A stretch of DNA of 10,587 bases, from the NCBI GenBank assembly GCA_001599815.1, contig BCIA01000005.1, positions 178,961 to 189,547 on the forward strand, in the 5' to 3' direction. Shown piece after piece: positions 1 through 7,829 of the stretch (the stretch's first letter is position 1; each line of letters starts with the position of its first letter). The notes beneath the pieces are model-generated. The model had not been told where the DNA came from and searched no databases. It saw only the letters and a list, made by a program, of their open reading frames with translations. This DNA comes from Furcasterigmium furcatum (lineage: Eukaryota; Ascomycota; Sordariomycetes; Glomerellales; Plectosphaerellaceae). The position numbers and the translations under genes were made by a program.

Positions 1-2634
1 TACGTCGATGCCAGGTTGGCCATGCTCGTCAGCGTGTCGGGATGGCCAACCCCCAGTGCTGTCTGCCGAATCTGAACTGCATCCAACAGAAATCCCTCGG
101 CTTCCCCCCATCGGCCTTGATACATGAAGTACCCAGATGTACAATGGAGGAGGCCTGCCTTCCCCCTCATCTCTTCCTGCGAGCCAGTCCCCTCGACCTG
201 GAGAACGGCATATACATGAGGCAGGTAGTCGCTGCACACTGCCCAGTTCTCGTAGGACCCGAACGGGTAGCAGTCCGACAGGGCGAGCAGGGCCTGGCTG
301 GCGAAGCCTTTCAGCGTCCCTTTCTTTTCGAGCCATCTTCGTGTAACGAGCTGGACCAGCCGGTGCATGTCGATAGTCCCATCTTCAGCCTCGATTAGGA
401 GGGAGAAGGCTTTCAGACCCCCCAGAGTCTGGGTCAGCCTAAGGTTACCCCCCTTGTCGCCTCTCCGGGCCAGGTGAGCCCGTAAGAAGTTTTTCGCAAT
501 GGCCTGCCTGTCGAAAAGGCTCATCACGGAGAGCAGTTCAGCGGCAATGGCGCTCTGTCTCCGGATCTGCTCGAACGAAATCATCCACGTCTCTGCAACA
601 GCACGAAGCGTCTCTGGGTGTCGGCCGACTGTGGCGAAATCCTCACTGAGAAGGTCGACGAAATCTTGATCGCTGCTCCTTAACAGGTCGAGATATTGAC
701 CCACCGTTATGGATTGTGCCTCGATGAATGCGGCTGCCTGGGCCAGCGCAAGGGGCAAACGCTCCAGTCGCCCGGAGAGTTCTGACAGCTCATCTGATGG
801 AATGTCTGGCGCTCTCAGATTCGCACGCAGCAGCTGCTCTGATTCTTTCTCGTCCATGGCGGGTACCTCGATGAGAGGTCTGCCTTGGGACAAGACCAAC
901 CCTGCCTGCTTGTTTCTCGTCGTGGTCAACACCGAGACGCGGTGGCAGTCTGGGATGTACCGGCCGAGACCTGTCGGTGAGCGGAAAAGCTCCGCGTCAT
1001 CGGCGTTGTCAATGACCATCAGCCACCAGCCTTGCTTCTCGTCTTCGAGCCACTCCTTGACCAGTTGCGTCGTGTCGGCGTCCGCATCGTCGTACCCGGG
1101 AATGTTGCACTTCCGTGCCAGTGAGGCATACGATTCACGGAACCGTTCCGCGTTGCTCGCGTGAACCCAGAAGACCGACAGGTCATCATGCCTCTCTTGG
1201 GCCCAGTATGCGTATTCTATCGCAATCTGCGTTTTTCTGCAACTGTCAGCAACGAAATGCGGGCGATTCATGCGACCTACCCGGTGCCGCCGAGCCCAAA
1301 GAGCGACACGCGGATCTGCGCCGTGGACTTGAGGGTTTGTTGCTGCAGCCTCTCAAGAATGGCTGTTCGCGGAACAAACAAGTCGTTTCTAGCGTACGGA
1401 ATGAGGGCTGTAGCCTGGTGAGAACGCCTTCTACAGTGATTCTTCTCGCTACTCACACCGCACTCTAGGTTGTTCCGTAACAGCCCGCGACTCTAGTCAG
1501 GTCAGCTTATCCAACGCACCATAGCGTCTCCAAAACCTCACATACCTCGCGCCGAAGGCACCCAGTACTCCAGAAACGCTTTTGCGCAAGACGCCGCCGT
1601 AGCTGCAGCATAGCACTGCCATTCCTTCATCTTGTGGCTGTCTGCGTAGTCGCACGCGCCCTTGATCACCATGCAGGGAAACGTGTCCCACAGGCCGGCC
1701 CCCTCCATCTCGAAAGCAATGACGTTTTCTTGCTTTGCGATGCGGTCCCGCTCCTCGCCAGACTTCATCACCGTGTCGCCGGAAGCAACGAGCCCAAAGT
1801 GGACGGCCGGCGTGGGTGTAGCTTCGAGGCGCGTGCGTCGCACGAGCTCGCCACTACACCCGCTCGCATCGCAGATTTCCCCATCCTTGACGTGCCGATA
1901 TTTGGCGTCGAAGAGCCGGTCCTTCTGAACACCTGGGTAGCTGGCTTTCAGCTCGGACTCGTTCTGTAGATGCATCAGGTGTTCACCCATCCTAGCAAGT
2001 AGCTTCTTCCTGTCGCGTATGCCTTTCAGTTTGGCTAATAGGGATCGAATTTCCGTGTTGGGCCGCCCGAAAGTGTCAAGAAGGGTATCTTTTCGAACGA
2101 ATTGCTCGGGAAGTTGACGACCCAGGTCGTACTGGACGACACCGTCACTGATGACGACGTCGCCGAGGATAATCTCGATCTCGCTGTGAGGAGGGAACGG
2201 CACGGCGCCGCAGATCCCGACGACGAGCGCGAGTCTGACGCCGGGCCAGCTCACACGGCAGTTGGCAGCGAGAGTGGCGGCATTGGCTTTCCCCATGCCC
2301 GGCATGTGGGCAACGACAACGTTGTGGCGGCCGATGCGACCGGCGGAGTAGGCGTTGGGATCGCCATGGGCCTTGTCGTACGGGGCGACGTCCGCATCGT
2401 CCCCATCGTCCCAGTAGTCGTCGAAGAGGGCCACCACGGCGTCGGCTTCGATGGTGAGGGCGCATACGATGGCGATCTCAAAGTTGGGGCGGCTGCCTGG
2501 ACGGCCGCTTGGATGTGGAACCACCGCGGCTTGAGGTTGGTGCACGGCGCGATCCGTTCCTCGCGCAGCCGACGTTGAAGGGCGACTTCCGCGTGGGATG
2601 AAGGCAACCACGGCGAAATCATGTTTAGTCCAAT
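1..2634 (-). CDS. PNP_UDP-NB-ARC-TPR NLR-like protein, 3' end outside window (possibly the C-terminal part of the patatin gene just upstream)
   Basis: Exons read 2634-1546, 1407-1281 and 1236 to beyond 1. The first exon encodes a nucleoside phosphorylase-like domain: FEIAIVCAL near its start, GICGAVP, GDVVIS, ASGDTVMKSG, AFEMEGAG and KGACDYADSHK, whose Asp is the usual catalytic acid. Next comes the NB-ARC ATPase: a FVPR lead-in, P-loop GLGGTGKT, Walker B MVIDNADD, VLTTTRN, LPLALAQAAA and MHR in the MHD position. The last residues before the edge (GHPDTLTSMANLAS) are typical of kinesin-light-chain-type TPRs. The frame is open throughout. There is no in-frame ATG before the PNP domain: the codon at 2611 is GTG, and the first ATG lies inside the domain. 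A separate gene would therefore need an undetected 5' exon. The 54-nt intron at 2635-2688 would instead supply the patatin exons. Family knowledge suggests a cytosolic non-self sensor; the function here is inferred. Confidence 0.85.
1237..1280 (-). other. intron splitting the NB-ARC P-loop (44 nt)
   Basis: The donor is GTAGGT, the branch TTGCTGACAG and the acceptor TTGCAG, phase 2. Splicing restores the Walker A motif GLGGTG-KT; the unspliced frame hits TAG immediately. Confidence 0.9.
1408..1545 (-). other. intron between the PNP exon and the NB-ARC exon (138 nt)
   Basis: The donor is GTATGT and the acceptor CTACAG, phase 1. Splicing joins PSAR to ALIPYARNDLFVPR, the usual NB-ARC lead-in. 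Without splicing the phosphorylase frame stops three codons after the domain. A CTGAC branch motif is present but lies far from the acceptor. This intron is longer than the others in the window. Confidence 0.8.
2539..2597 (-). repeat. 59-nt repeat, copy A (inside the PNP exon, upstream of the domain)
   Basis: Nearly identical, in inverted orientation, to 7941-7999: I count about 5 mismatches in 59 nt (three G/A, two G/T). Here it is translated as the linker before the phosphorylase domain. Confidence 0.85.
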
Positions 2635-2688
2635 CTACGAGATACGTCAGCTACCATAGCGGTCAAGCAAATTCCACTTCGGACACAC
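2635..2688 (-). other. candidate 54-nt intron joining the patatin exons to the PNP exon
   Basis: Read on the minus strand, it has donor GTGTGT, branch-like TAGCTGACG and acceptor CTCGTAG, with the branch A about 13 nt from the acceptor. This matches the geometry of the other introns here. It is phase 1: the last A of exon 3 (2689) plus AT (2634-2633) makes Asn, and translation continues without a stop into the PNP domain. It contains the patatin TGA (2665-2663) and a further in-frame TAG, so retaining it would give the 359-residue standalone patatin. Confidence 0.55.
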
Positions 2689-3841
2689 TCTTCTTCTGTC
2701 TCAAGTTCCGCACGCACACCAGTGCCCGCGACTCTTGTACCATCTCGGTCATGTACTGCTCCGTCGCCGTCTCGATCACCCCGCGCTTGTCGTGCTCCGA
2801 AAGCCCGACATTCTGGAGCCCCTGCTCTACATTGAAGCGGAAGAGTCGTCCATTGTCGTAATGCTGTCTCCATCTCTTGCTAAACAGCATCGCGGTCTTC
2901 TCTGTCTCGGTCGCCATGCTGAACAGCGTCTCCGAGATGAACTTGTCGCCCCCATCTTCGATCGCCTTCTTGCCAGGATTGCCCGTCCCGATGGAGACGA
3001 AGCACTTGACGAGCGGCTTCACCTCACCGCCCCCACGACACCATAGGTCTGATGCCTCGCCTTCCACTTGTTCTACCGGATTATTCGCTCCTAATGCCCC
3101 GGAGACATACCAGCGGGCGCCGATTTGGACGGCATCGAAGAAGTCGCTCGTCGCCGCCGTCGCCAGCGCTGCTTCGCAGATAGTGCAAGGTGGGAACTTC
3201 TTCCAAGGGTAGCTGTAACTTCGTAGACGTTCGATCGCATTGAGATCCTTGGACGCTGCGCAAACGAAACTGGAATTCGTCAGCAGGTGCGGGGCGAAAC
3301 GACATGACACTATACGGACACCTTGCATCCACGATCCACGCCGTCGTTGAACAGCGCATCCGGCGACAGGTCGCGGCTCGCGATGATTGCAAGGATCGCA
3401 CCCTTCAACTTGGACGAATCGAACTTGGCCGCAATGTTGCCACCCAAGTCGACGGAATCTCTGCGCCTCGGCTTGGCGAAGACCTCCACGGATAGCTTGT
3501 TGTACGCTTCGATGCACTCGTCCACGTCCATCCCCAAACGCCCCAGCATGATCGCGATCAGCCTGCAAAGTCAGTCTGCTATACCGCCAATATCATGGGC
3601 TGCCCACCCACCCTCCGGTACTGGTACCGCCAATCATGTCGAAAACGTCGCACGGCTTCACGGGGTCGAGACCGCTCTTTGTACGTTCGTGGTTGAGTTG
3701 GTCCATGATGTCCTTCAAGACGTGCAGCGTCGATAGACCCCGCACGCCGCCCCCGTCCAACGACAGCAGGCAGAGGCCGGTCGTGTCAATTGGGTTGGCG
3801 TCGTCGCCCGTCGTCTCACGGGTAGTCTGTATCTGGTCCAT
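2663..3841 (-). CDS. patatin-like phospholipase domain protein (standalone, or N-terminal part of a patatin-PNP-NB-ARC-TPR protein)
   Basis: Exons 3841-3612, 3562-3320 and 3269-2663 give 359 residues ending at TGA 2665-2663. The ATG at 3841 has A at -3 and G at +4. Patatins are Ser-Asp lipid acyl hydrolases. The oxyanion-hole motif DGGGVRG starts at residue 29 and the nucleophile elbow GTSTG has Ser74. The family's second catalytic motif, normally Asp-Gly-Gly/Ala before LGANNPV, reads VSGALGANNPV here, with Ser214 (codon 3103-3101) in place of Asp, so catalysis is doubtful. Both introns are 49-50 nt. The 3' end reads like a normal terminus of standalone fungal patatins (SVSEVEFA). However, the GTGTGT donor at 2688 would bypass it and join residue 351 in frame to the PNP exon. 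The stop is only 28 nt from the PNP exon, which is very tight for two separate fungal genes. Confidence 0.85.
3270..3319 (-). other. patatin intron 2 (50 nt)
   Basis: The donor is GTCCGT, the branch TGCTGAC and the acceptor TTCCAG, phase 2. It joins RGCKV to FVCAASK. An alternative donor 3 nt upstream (GTGTCC) does not change phase by the required amount, so this one was chosen on frame and motif continuity. Confidence 0.75.
3563..3611 (-). other. patatin intron 1 (49 nt)
   Basis: The donor is GTGGGT, the branch GACTGAC and the acceptor TTGCAG, phase 2. It falls right after the GTSTGG nucleophile elbow and joins it to LIAIMLGRL. The right-hand NLR has an intron at the same place (8239-8285). 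Confidence 0.85.
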
Positions 3842-4351
3842 GCTTCGTCTGTGGAGCTAGGTCAGGCAGATGTCTGGCTGATTGTTGAAAGAACTTGACA
3901 TCCTATGGTGAACCAGAGACCTGGGTCGTTAGGAATGGCCGTCCTTGTGCAGGCAGAAGTGCTTCGCCGGCCGTCCCACACTGTAAGACTGCCGCCTCCA
4001 ATCAAACCTGACGTGGCGGCTGGGTGTGTGACACAGCATATATGCCCGCCAGTGAGCACTTGGGACTAGCCGTCGCCAGGAAGATGGCCAAATTGAGGCC
4101 GTGCTGTGGGAGTGCACCAGGTCGGACAGGCGGAGCGGACGATAAGAGGCCAGCTGAAGTCTCGGGAAGCGCGCGGTTTGCGTCTGCCTTCGCTCCCGTC
4201 CAGCTTGGCAAGCCATGGTGTCTCGAGTGTGGCCTCAAATGTGCGAGCCTTGCTCAAGGATGAAAGCGCAAACGCCCCCGCCAATGTCAGTCGCAGTCCA
4301 GCCTTCAAGAGAGTTTGCGGACCGCGCGTGGACTCGGCAGGAGTAAAAGAC
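3842..4351 (-). promoter_or_regulatory. 510-nt gene-free stretch, presumed promoter and 5' UTR of the patatin gene
   Basis: No convincing coding region was found on either strand. On the minus strand it ends in the AAGC context of the patatin ATG. A TATA-like palindrome GCATATATGC lies at 4036-4045, about 195 nt before the ATG, and a CCAAT pentamer lies at 3998-4002 on the plus strand. The assignment rests on position and these weak motifs only. Confidence 0.35.
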
Positions 4352-4370
4352 GGTGCACGGAGCGATCCGC
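4352..4370 (-). repeat. short third copy (about 19 nt) of the leader repeat
   Basis: The plus strand reads GGTGCACGGAGCGATCCG, exactly the reverse complement of 7982-7999 and one mismatch from 2539-2556. Similarity ends within a few bases beyond, where the PNP relic begins. Confidence 0.75.
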
Positions 4371-4553
4371 TCATACGGTGGCGGCATTGGCTTTCCCCAT
4401 GCTGGGCATGCGGGCACATCGCTGCGGCACCCGATGCGACCGGCGCAGTAAGCCGTGGGATCGCCATGGGGCTTGTCATACGGCGTCGACTTCGATGGTG
4501 AGGGCGCATACAACGGCAATCTCAAAGTCGGGACGGCTGTCTGGGTGATCGGC
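4352..4553 (-). pseudogene. scrambled relic of a PNP_UDP-domain exon
   Basis: On the minus strand, 4553-4480 encodes RPDFEIAVVCALTIEVDAV, closely matching the start of the phosphorylase domain in the left NLR. It then resumes as YDKPHGDPTAYCAGRIG and further down as AWGKPMPP. Compared with 2275-2510, the relic lacks 56 nt (the equivalent of 2384-2439, with ACGG at both edges) and about 4 nt more near 4420. Both losses shift the frame. At its left end it runs directly into 18-19 nt of the leader repeat (4352-4370), a segment that lies on the other side of the domain start in the intact gene. The rest of the domain is absent. This is a non-functional paralogue fragment. Confidence 0.8.
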
Positions 4554-4947
4554 GGTGCGCTGTCGCGGATGACTCAGACGAACGTTGCTGATGGTGAAGA
4601 ATTTGCGTTGACGAAGTTGAGACGGGGAGAAAACCAACTTGGAGTCGCCGGCGAAAGAGGGCTGCATCAAGGATGTGATGGTCAAAGTTGATGGCAATCG
4701 AGGGAAGGCCTCGTTGATCAAAATTACAGCCACAGAAGGCGGGGGCGGCGGCGGAGAGCAAGCTTGATGGCACTTCCCAGATGCCAAAAATAGTCGAGCA
4801 CGTTCGGCTTGTCTATAACAACAGACGCGCAAGCTGGCCAGGACGAGGCTCTTTATTGGTGTCGCCATGCGTCGCTGACCAAGACCAAGACGTTTGTTCA
4901 GTGGGGCACCGCGGATCACGTGACAGAAAGAGCATCAATCGAACGAA
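4554..4947. other. 394-nt gene-free stretch between the PNP relic and the transposase
   Basis: No supported gene was found. On the minus strand, the part just upstream of the PNP relic (about 4570-4720) is rich in C and T, with CAACTTCGTC and CTTCACCATCAGC, and resembles a fungal 5' UTR. It may be the old leader of the decayed gene. On the plus strand the last bases before 4948 (AACGAA) give the transposase start a good context. A GGC-rich patch lies near 4738-4756 and a TCACGTGA palindrome at 4916-4923. I found no clear terminal inverted repeat of the transposon. Confidence 0.4.
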
Positions 4948-5964
4948 ATGGCCAAGTTGCCTGCCTATAACTTCAACCATCCCGACACGATGGCGCCCCG
5001 GCTGTCGGCCGCCCAACATGCGCAAATTGCCGACATGATCCAGAGTGATGTGACCACCGTCGAAATCGCTAATGCTGTCCCCTGTACTCAAGCTGCTGTC
5101 CGACGCATTCGAACTAATCTGCAGTGCTTTGGAACGACCACTGCCCCCAAGGTCCCCGCCGGACGACCGAGAACACTGACCCCATCGATGTTGGCTGGGC
5201 TGCTCGCCGAACTCAGGGAATACCCTGACATGTTTCTGGGAGAGATGGCAACATTTTTGAGGAATACATATGGAATAAGCATAGCTATCTCGACCATCAG
5301 CTCTGCGTTGTTGTCAGCAGGTTGGTCGAAGAAGACGGTCCGCCGTGTGGCCCAGGAACGGAACGCGGACCTCTGCGACTTTTACCTGCACCAGGTGTCA
5401 GTGTTCTCGTCATATCAACTAGTTTTCGTCGACGAGTCCGGGTGCGATAAGCGGGCAGGACTCAGAAGAACTGGGTGGTCTCCGAGGGGCGTAACCCCCG
5501 TCCAAGTAGCCCGCTTCCATCGGGGCGCCAGATATCAGATCCTACCCGCCTACGCACAGGATGGCGTGGTTATTTCTAGGATTTTCCAGGGCTCAACAGA
5601 TGCCGCGGTTTTTGAAGATTTCATCGAGCAGCTGCTTCATCATTGCGGCCGCTACCCTGAGCCCAAGTCCGTGCTGGTTATGGACAACGCATCCTTCCAC
5701 CGGTCCGAAAGAATTGATCAACTCTGTGCTGCAGCCGGCGTTAAATTATTGTACTTGAGTCCGTATACGCCCATCTATAATCCCATCGAGGAATTTTTCG
5801 CGGAGCTGAAGTCTTTCGTCCGACGTCACTGGCAGCATAGCAGAGACGCTCATGACGAGGACTTTGGATCCTTCCTGCAGTGGGCTGTCGATGTCATCGG
5901 TGGCAGGGAGACAAGCGCAAGGGGACACTTCCGCCATTCAGGGATTGACGTGGTAGATCCGTAG
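4948..5964 (+). CDS. IS630/Tc1-mariner-type transposase (DDE superfamily), apparently intact
   Basis: A single open frame of 338 residues. The N-terminus is a helix-turn-helix-like DNA-binding region (SAAQHAQIADMI, then TVEIANAVPCTQAAVRRI), followed by a GRPRTLT linker of Tc1 type. The DDE catalytic core has VFVDESGCDK (first Asp), VLVMDNASFH (second Asp) and YNPIEEFFAELK (Glu), with 34 residues between the second Asp and the first Glu of NPIEE, matching the DD34E Tc1 pattern. It would cut and paste its own element in the nucleus. Start: ATG 4948 has A at -3 and G at +4; a second in-frame ATG at 4990 (MAPRLSAAQ) is equally plausible and may be the real start. No stop or frameshift is visible. 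It lies between gene fragments, consistent with insertion into accessory DNA. Confidence 0.9.
   Translation: MAKLPAYNFNHPDTMAPRLSAAQHAQIADMIQSDVTTVEIANAVPCTQAAVRRIRTNLQCFGTTTAPKVPAGRPRTLTPSMLAGLLAELREYPDMFLGEMATFLRNTYGISIAISTISSALLSAGWSKKTVRRVAQERNADLCDFYLHQVSVFSSYQLVFVDESGCDKRAGLRRTGWSPRGVTPVQVARFHRGARYQILPAYAQDGVVISRIFQGSTDAAVFEDFIEQLLHHCGRYPEPKSVLVMDNASFHRSERIDQLCAAAGVKLLYLSPYTPIYNPIEEFFAELKSFVRRHWQHSRDAHDEDFGSFLQWAVDVIGGRETSARGHFRHSGIDVVDP
4948..5964 (+). mobile_element. Tc1/mariner-like DNA transposon, coding part; element ends not located
   Basis: Defined only by the transposase. A TA duplication and terminal inverted repeats are expected for this superfamily, but none is convincing by eye in the 394 nt to the left or the 57 nt to the right. 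The element may have decayed ends or short divergent repeats. Confidence 0.6.
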
Positions 5965-6021
5965 TATTGTCAACAAGGGAAGATCACCGAGGCGTTCTGG
6001 AAACTAGCAAACACAAACACG

Positions 6022-7044
6022 TTACCGCAAGACCTCGTGAATATCTGATGTGCGTACACCGCCAAGCTTCAGCACCACCTTGATGTCCCTCTCACAACTG
6101 GGCCCATGCCTTGCCAACCCCCATCGATGAATCTCATTGATCCAGTCCACCAGTTCCTCGGCACCGTAGGCATCTGTACAATCCGCCCCAATTAGCCTCG
6201 TCATCGTGCAACCGCTCCACTGCTTGTCGTCTCTCGGTGTGAGAACCCAGAAGACGAACTTTGACCCAACCAACGTCAGCGTGTAGTGTCGAATGTGGGA
6301 GTCCTCCATCAGATCCGGCCGCGCCTCGCGTGCCGCCTCTCGTAGACGGAACCTATTTCACAGAGCAATGGAGCCTGCAGCAGCCACTTGCGCAACTGCA
6401 GCGTCCTCCGATACGCCATCCCGCTTGAACTCGATCGTGAAATATGGACAGGTAATCCAGTCGCGCACATGTGCGCAGTTCTGGATCTGGAACCGGTATC
6501 TCGGGTTGAAACCTTTCATCGAAAGCCAGTACGCGCAGTCAGGTCGAATGTCCCACGACCACTCCACGCCGGAGAGGGTCGTATCCAGGATGGGAGGTTT
6601 TCGCCAATGCGCATTCTCTTTTGGTTGAACAACCAACTGCAGCATTCGCTCGCCGCGCCATTGCCTATCATCCGAGTCGGGAAGTGACCGCCGGGAGCGT
6701 CGAAAGAAAGTCTCTTTGGCAAGGGAGGCAAACTCCTCTTCACATAGTCCCAGCGTCTTCATTTCCTTGTACTCGTTCGATAGTGATCGGGCCCTGTCGT
6801 CGCCACCGGTGACCCAGATGTCAGTATGGGCCAGCCCCTCTAATTTGTCGTAGCCCTCGGTCGGATGGTTTGTGTCGAAGTGGGCGAATGCGCTGGGCAC
6901 AATGGCGTTGGTATCATTGACGCTAATTCCACGCGGAAGCAGTATAGGGTCGGCGAACTTTGCGCTGCGAGGTGTGATTCCCGTGCGCGACGTCAAGGTG
7001 CTGTCTGGGGTTCCGACCGACGCGCCTTTGTCGACCAGGAACAT
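6022..7044 (-). pseudogene. PD-(D/E)XK-like uncharacterised fungal protein, interrupted by an in-frame TGA
   Basis: One frame runs from ATG 7044 to TAA 6024-6022 (340 codons) with a single internal TGA at 6360-6358 (codon 229). Both sides look like one conserved protein. Before the stop are RPDCAYWLS (Asp169) and CPYFTIEFKRDG (Glu205, Lys207), a spacing typical of the PD-(D/E)XK nuclease-like fold. After it are NRFRLREAARE, KFVFWVL, GCTMTRL, and a C-terminal part with ELVDWINEIHRWG. The fold and a resemblance to fungal DUF7924-type proteins come from motif memory, not a search. No intron explains the stop: the only candidate acceptors would remove conserved residues. An in-frame TGA lies immediately before ATG 7044, so extra N-terminal sequence would need an upstream exon; TTCGTTGTAG just before the start could be an acceptor. 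Role unknown; probably inactive or truncated to 228 residues. Confidence 0.7.
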
Positions 7045-7127
7045 TCAGCTACAACGAAGGGGCCCGGGGTGGAGGTCGGCCACCGGCAAACGGCGGCAGA
7101 CGGGGCGGCCGGTCCGTCTCGCGACGC
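7045..7127. other. 83-nt gap between two divergent open frames
   Basis: GC-rich and with no recognisable promoter motif. It is short for a bidirectional promoter, suggesting that the true 5' ends of one or both flanking broken genes differ or are lost. Confidence 0.4.
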
Positions 7128-7829
7128 ATGTTGGAAGACGCGCAGGTCGACGCCGAGGAGTCTAGTACCGGCCACCCACCTGCGTGGCGAGACGTGTACA
7201 GCCTGATGCGGTGTCCGGGGGCGCCGTGCCAACACGGCACTCACTGCTGGAGGGATGAGGGAGGAACGAAGCACTACAAACTCAACACTCACCATCTCAG
7301 AGAACTTGTCAAGTTTGTGGAATGAGGCGGGGTCATGCTAACGCACGAAGACGTGCCGCACGGCATACGCCAGCAGCTGTACGCGGAAGCGGAGAGGGAT
7401 GCCAGACGCCAAAGCAAGGCAAAGGGGCCTTCTGCTGCTGTTGGCCCACCCATCACCATAACCAACGTACTTCCCAGTGCGTGGAACGGAAACGCCAATG
7501 CCGTTGCTGTTACCGGGTCCGAGACGACACAAGCCTCGACGATCGGCGCAAGACTGCAGGTCGAACATGTACCTGGACCAAGGGATGTCGCGCTCAAGCA
7601 GTACAGTGCGTGGCAGTGTTCGCAAGTGCAAGACGAGGAGCTCAAGAAAGAATATCGCAAGGCGTGCAGTGTGGCGATGGCGGACGGCCTGGACCTCGAA
7701 CAGCTGCACGAGGACCAGGACGCAGACTTTCTTATCGAGAAAGGGGTCAAACGAGGAATTGCTCGGCGGTTCATTCGAGACATTGGCCGATGGGCTGCTC
7801 ACCAGAGGAGCAGCGAAGTTCCGAGTTAG
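7128..7829 (+). pseudogene. uncharacterised fungal Cys/His-rich protein, interrupted by an in-frame TGA
   Basis: One frame runs from ATG 7128 to TAG 7827-7829 (233 codons) with one internal TGA at 7323-7325 (codon 66). The first part has WRDVYSLMRCPGAPCQHG then THCW and KHYKLNTHHL. Its Cys and His pattern (Cys29, Cys34, Cys40, His49, His55, His56) could bind zinc, though that is inference. After the TGA the frame continues with GGVMLTHEDVPHGIRQQLY, a low-complexity middle, and a helical C-terminus (LKQYSAWQ, ADGLDLEQLHEDQD, GVKRGIARRFI). I recognise both halves as parts of one widespread but uncharacterised fungal protein type. Possible introns around the TGA fail on phase. Homologues I recall have a longer N-terminus, so the 5' end may also be missing. 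It is divergent from the neighbouring PD-(D/E)XK-like gene, with 83 nt between the starts. Confidence 0.65.

Noticed and set aside
42..1468. Plus-strand open frames across the left 1.5 kb
   Set aside because: They are antisense shadows of the NB-ARC and TPR coding exon, which reads open on the minus strand from 1236 to 1 with all expected motifs.
1538..2611. Starting the PNP protein at 2611
   Set aside because: The codon there is GTG, not ATG, which is not a credible start for a fungal nuclear gene. The open frame continues upstream to an in-frame TAG without an ATG.
4738..4756. GGC-rich patch as a microsatellite or structured RNA
   Set aside because: Too short and imperfect to call; no other sign of function.
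4889..6020. Weak inverted similarity (GTTTG-CT-AGT) flanking the transposase
   Set aside because: Only about 10 matching bases with a gap, and no TA duplication at the edges; not distinguishable from chance.
6358..7325. Reading the two TGA codons as selenocysteine or as a changed genetic code
   Set aside because: Other genes in the window use TGA as an ordinary stop, and ascomycetes generally lack selenoprotein machinery. Nonsense mutations are simpler.
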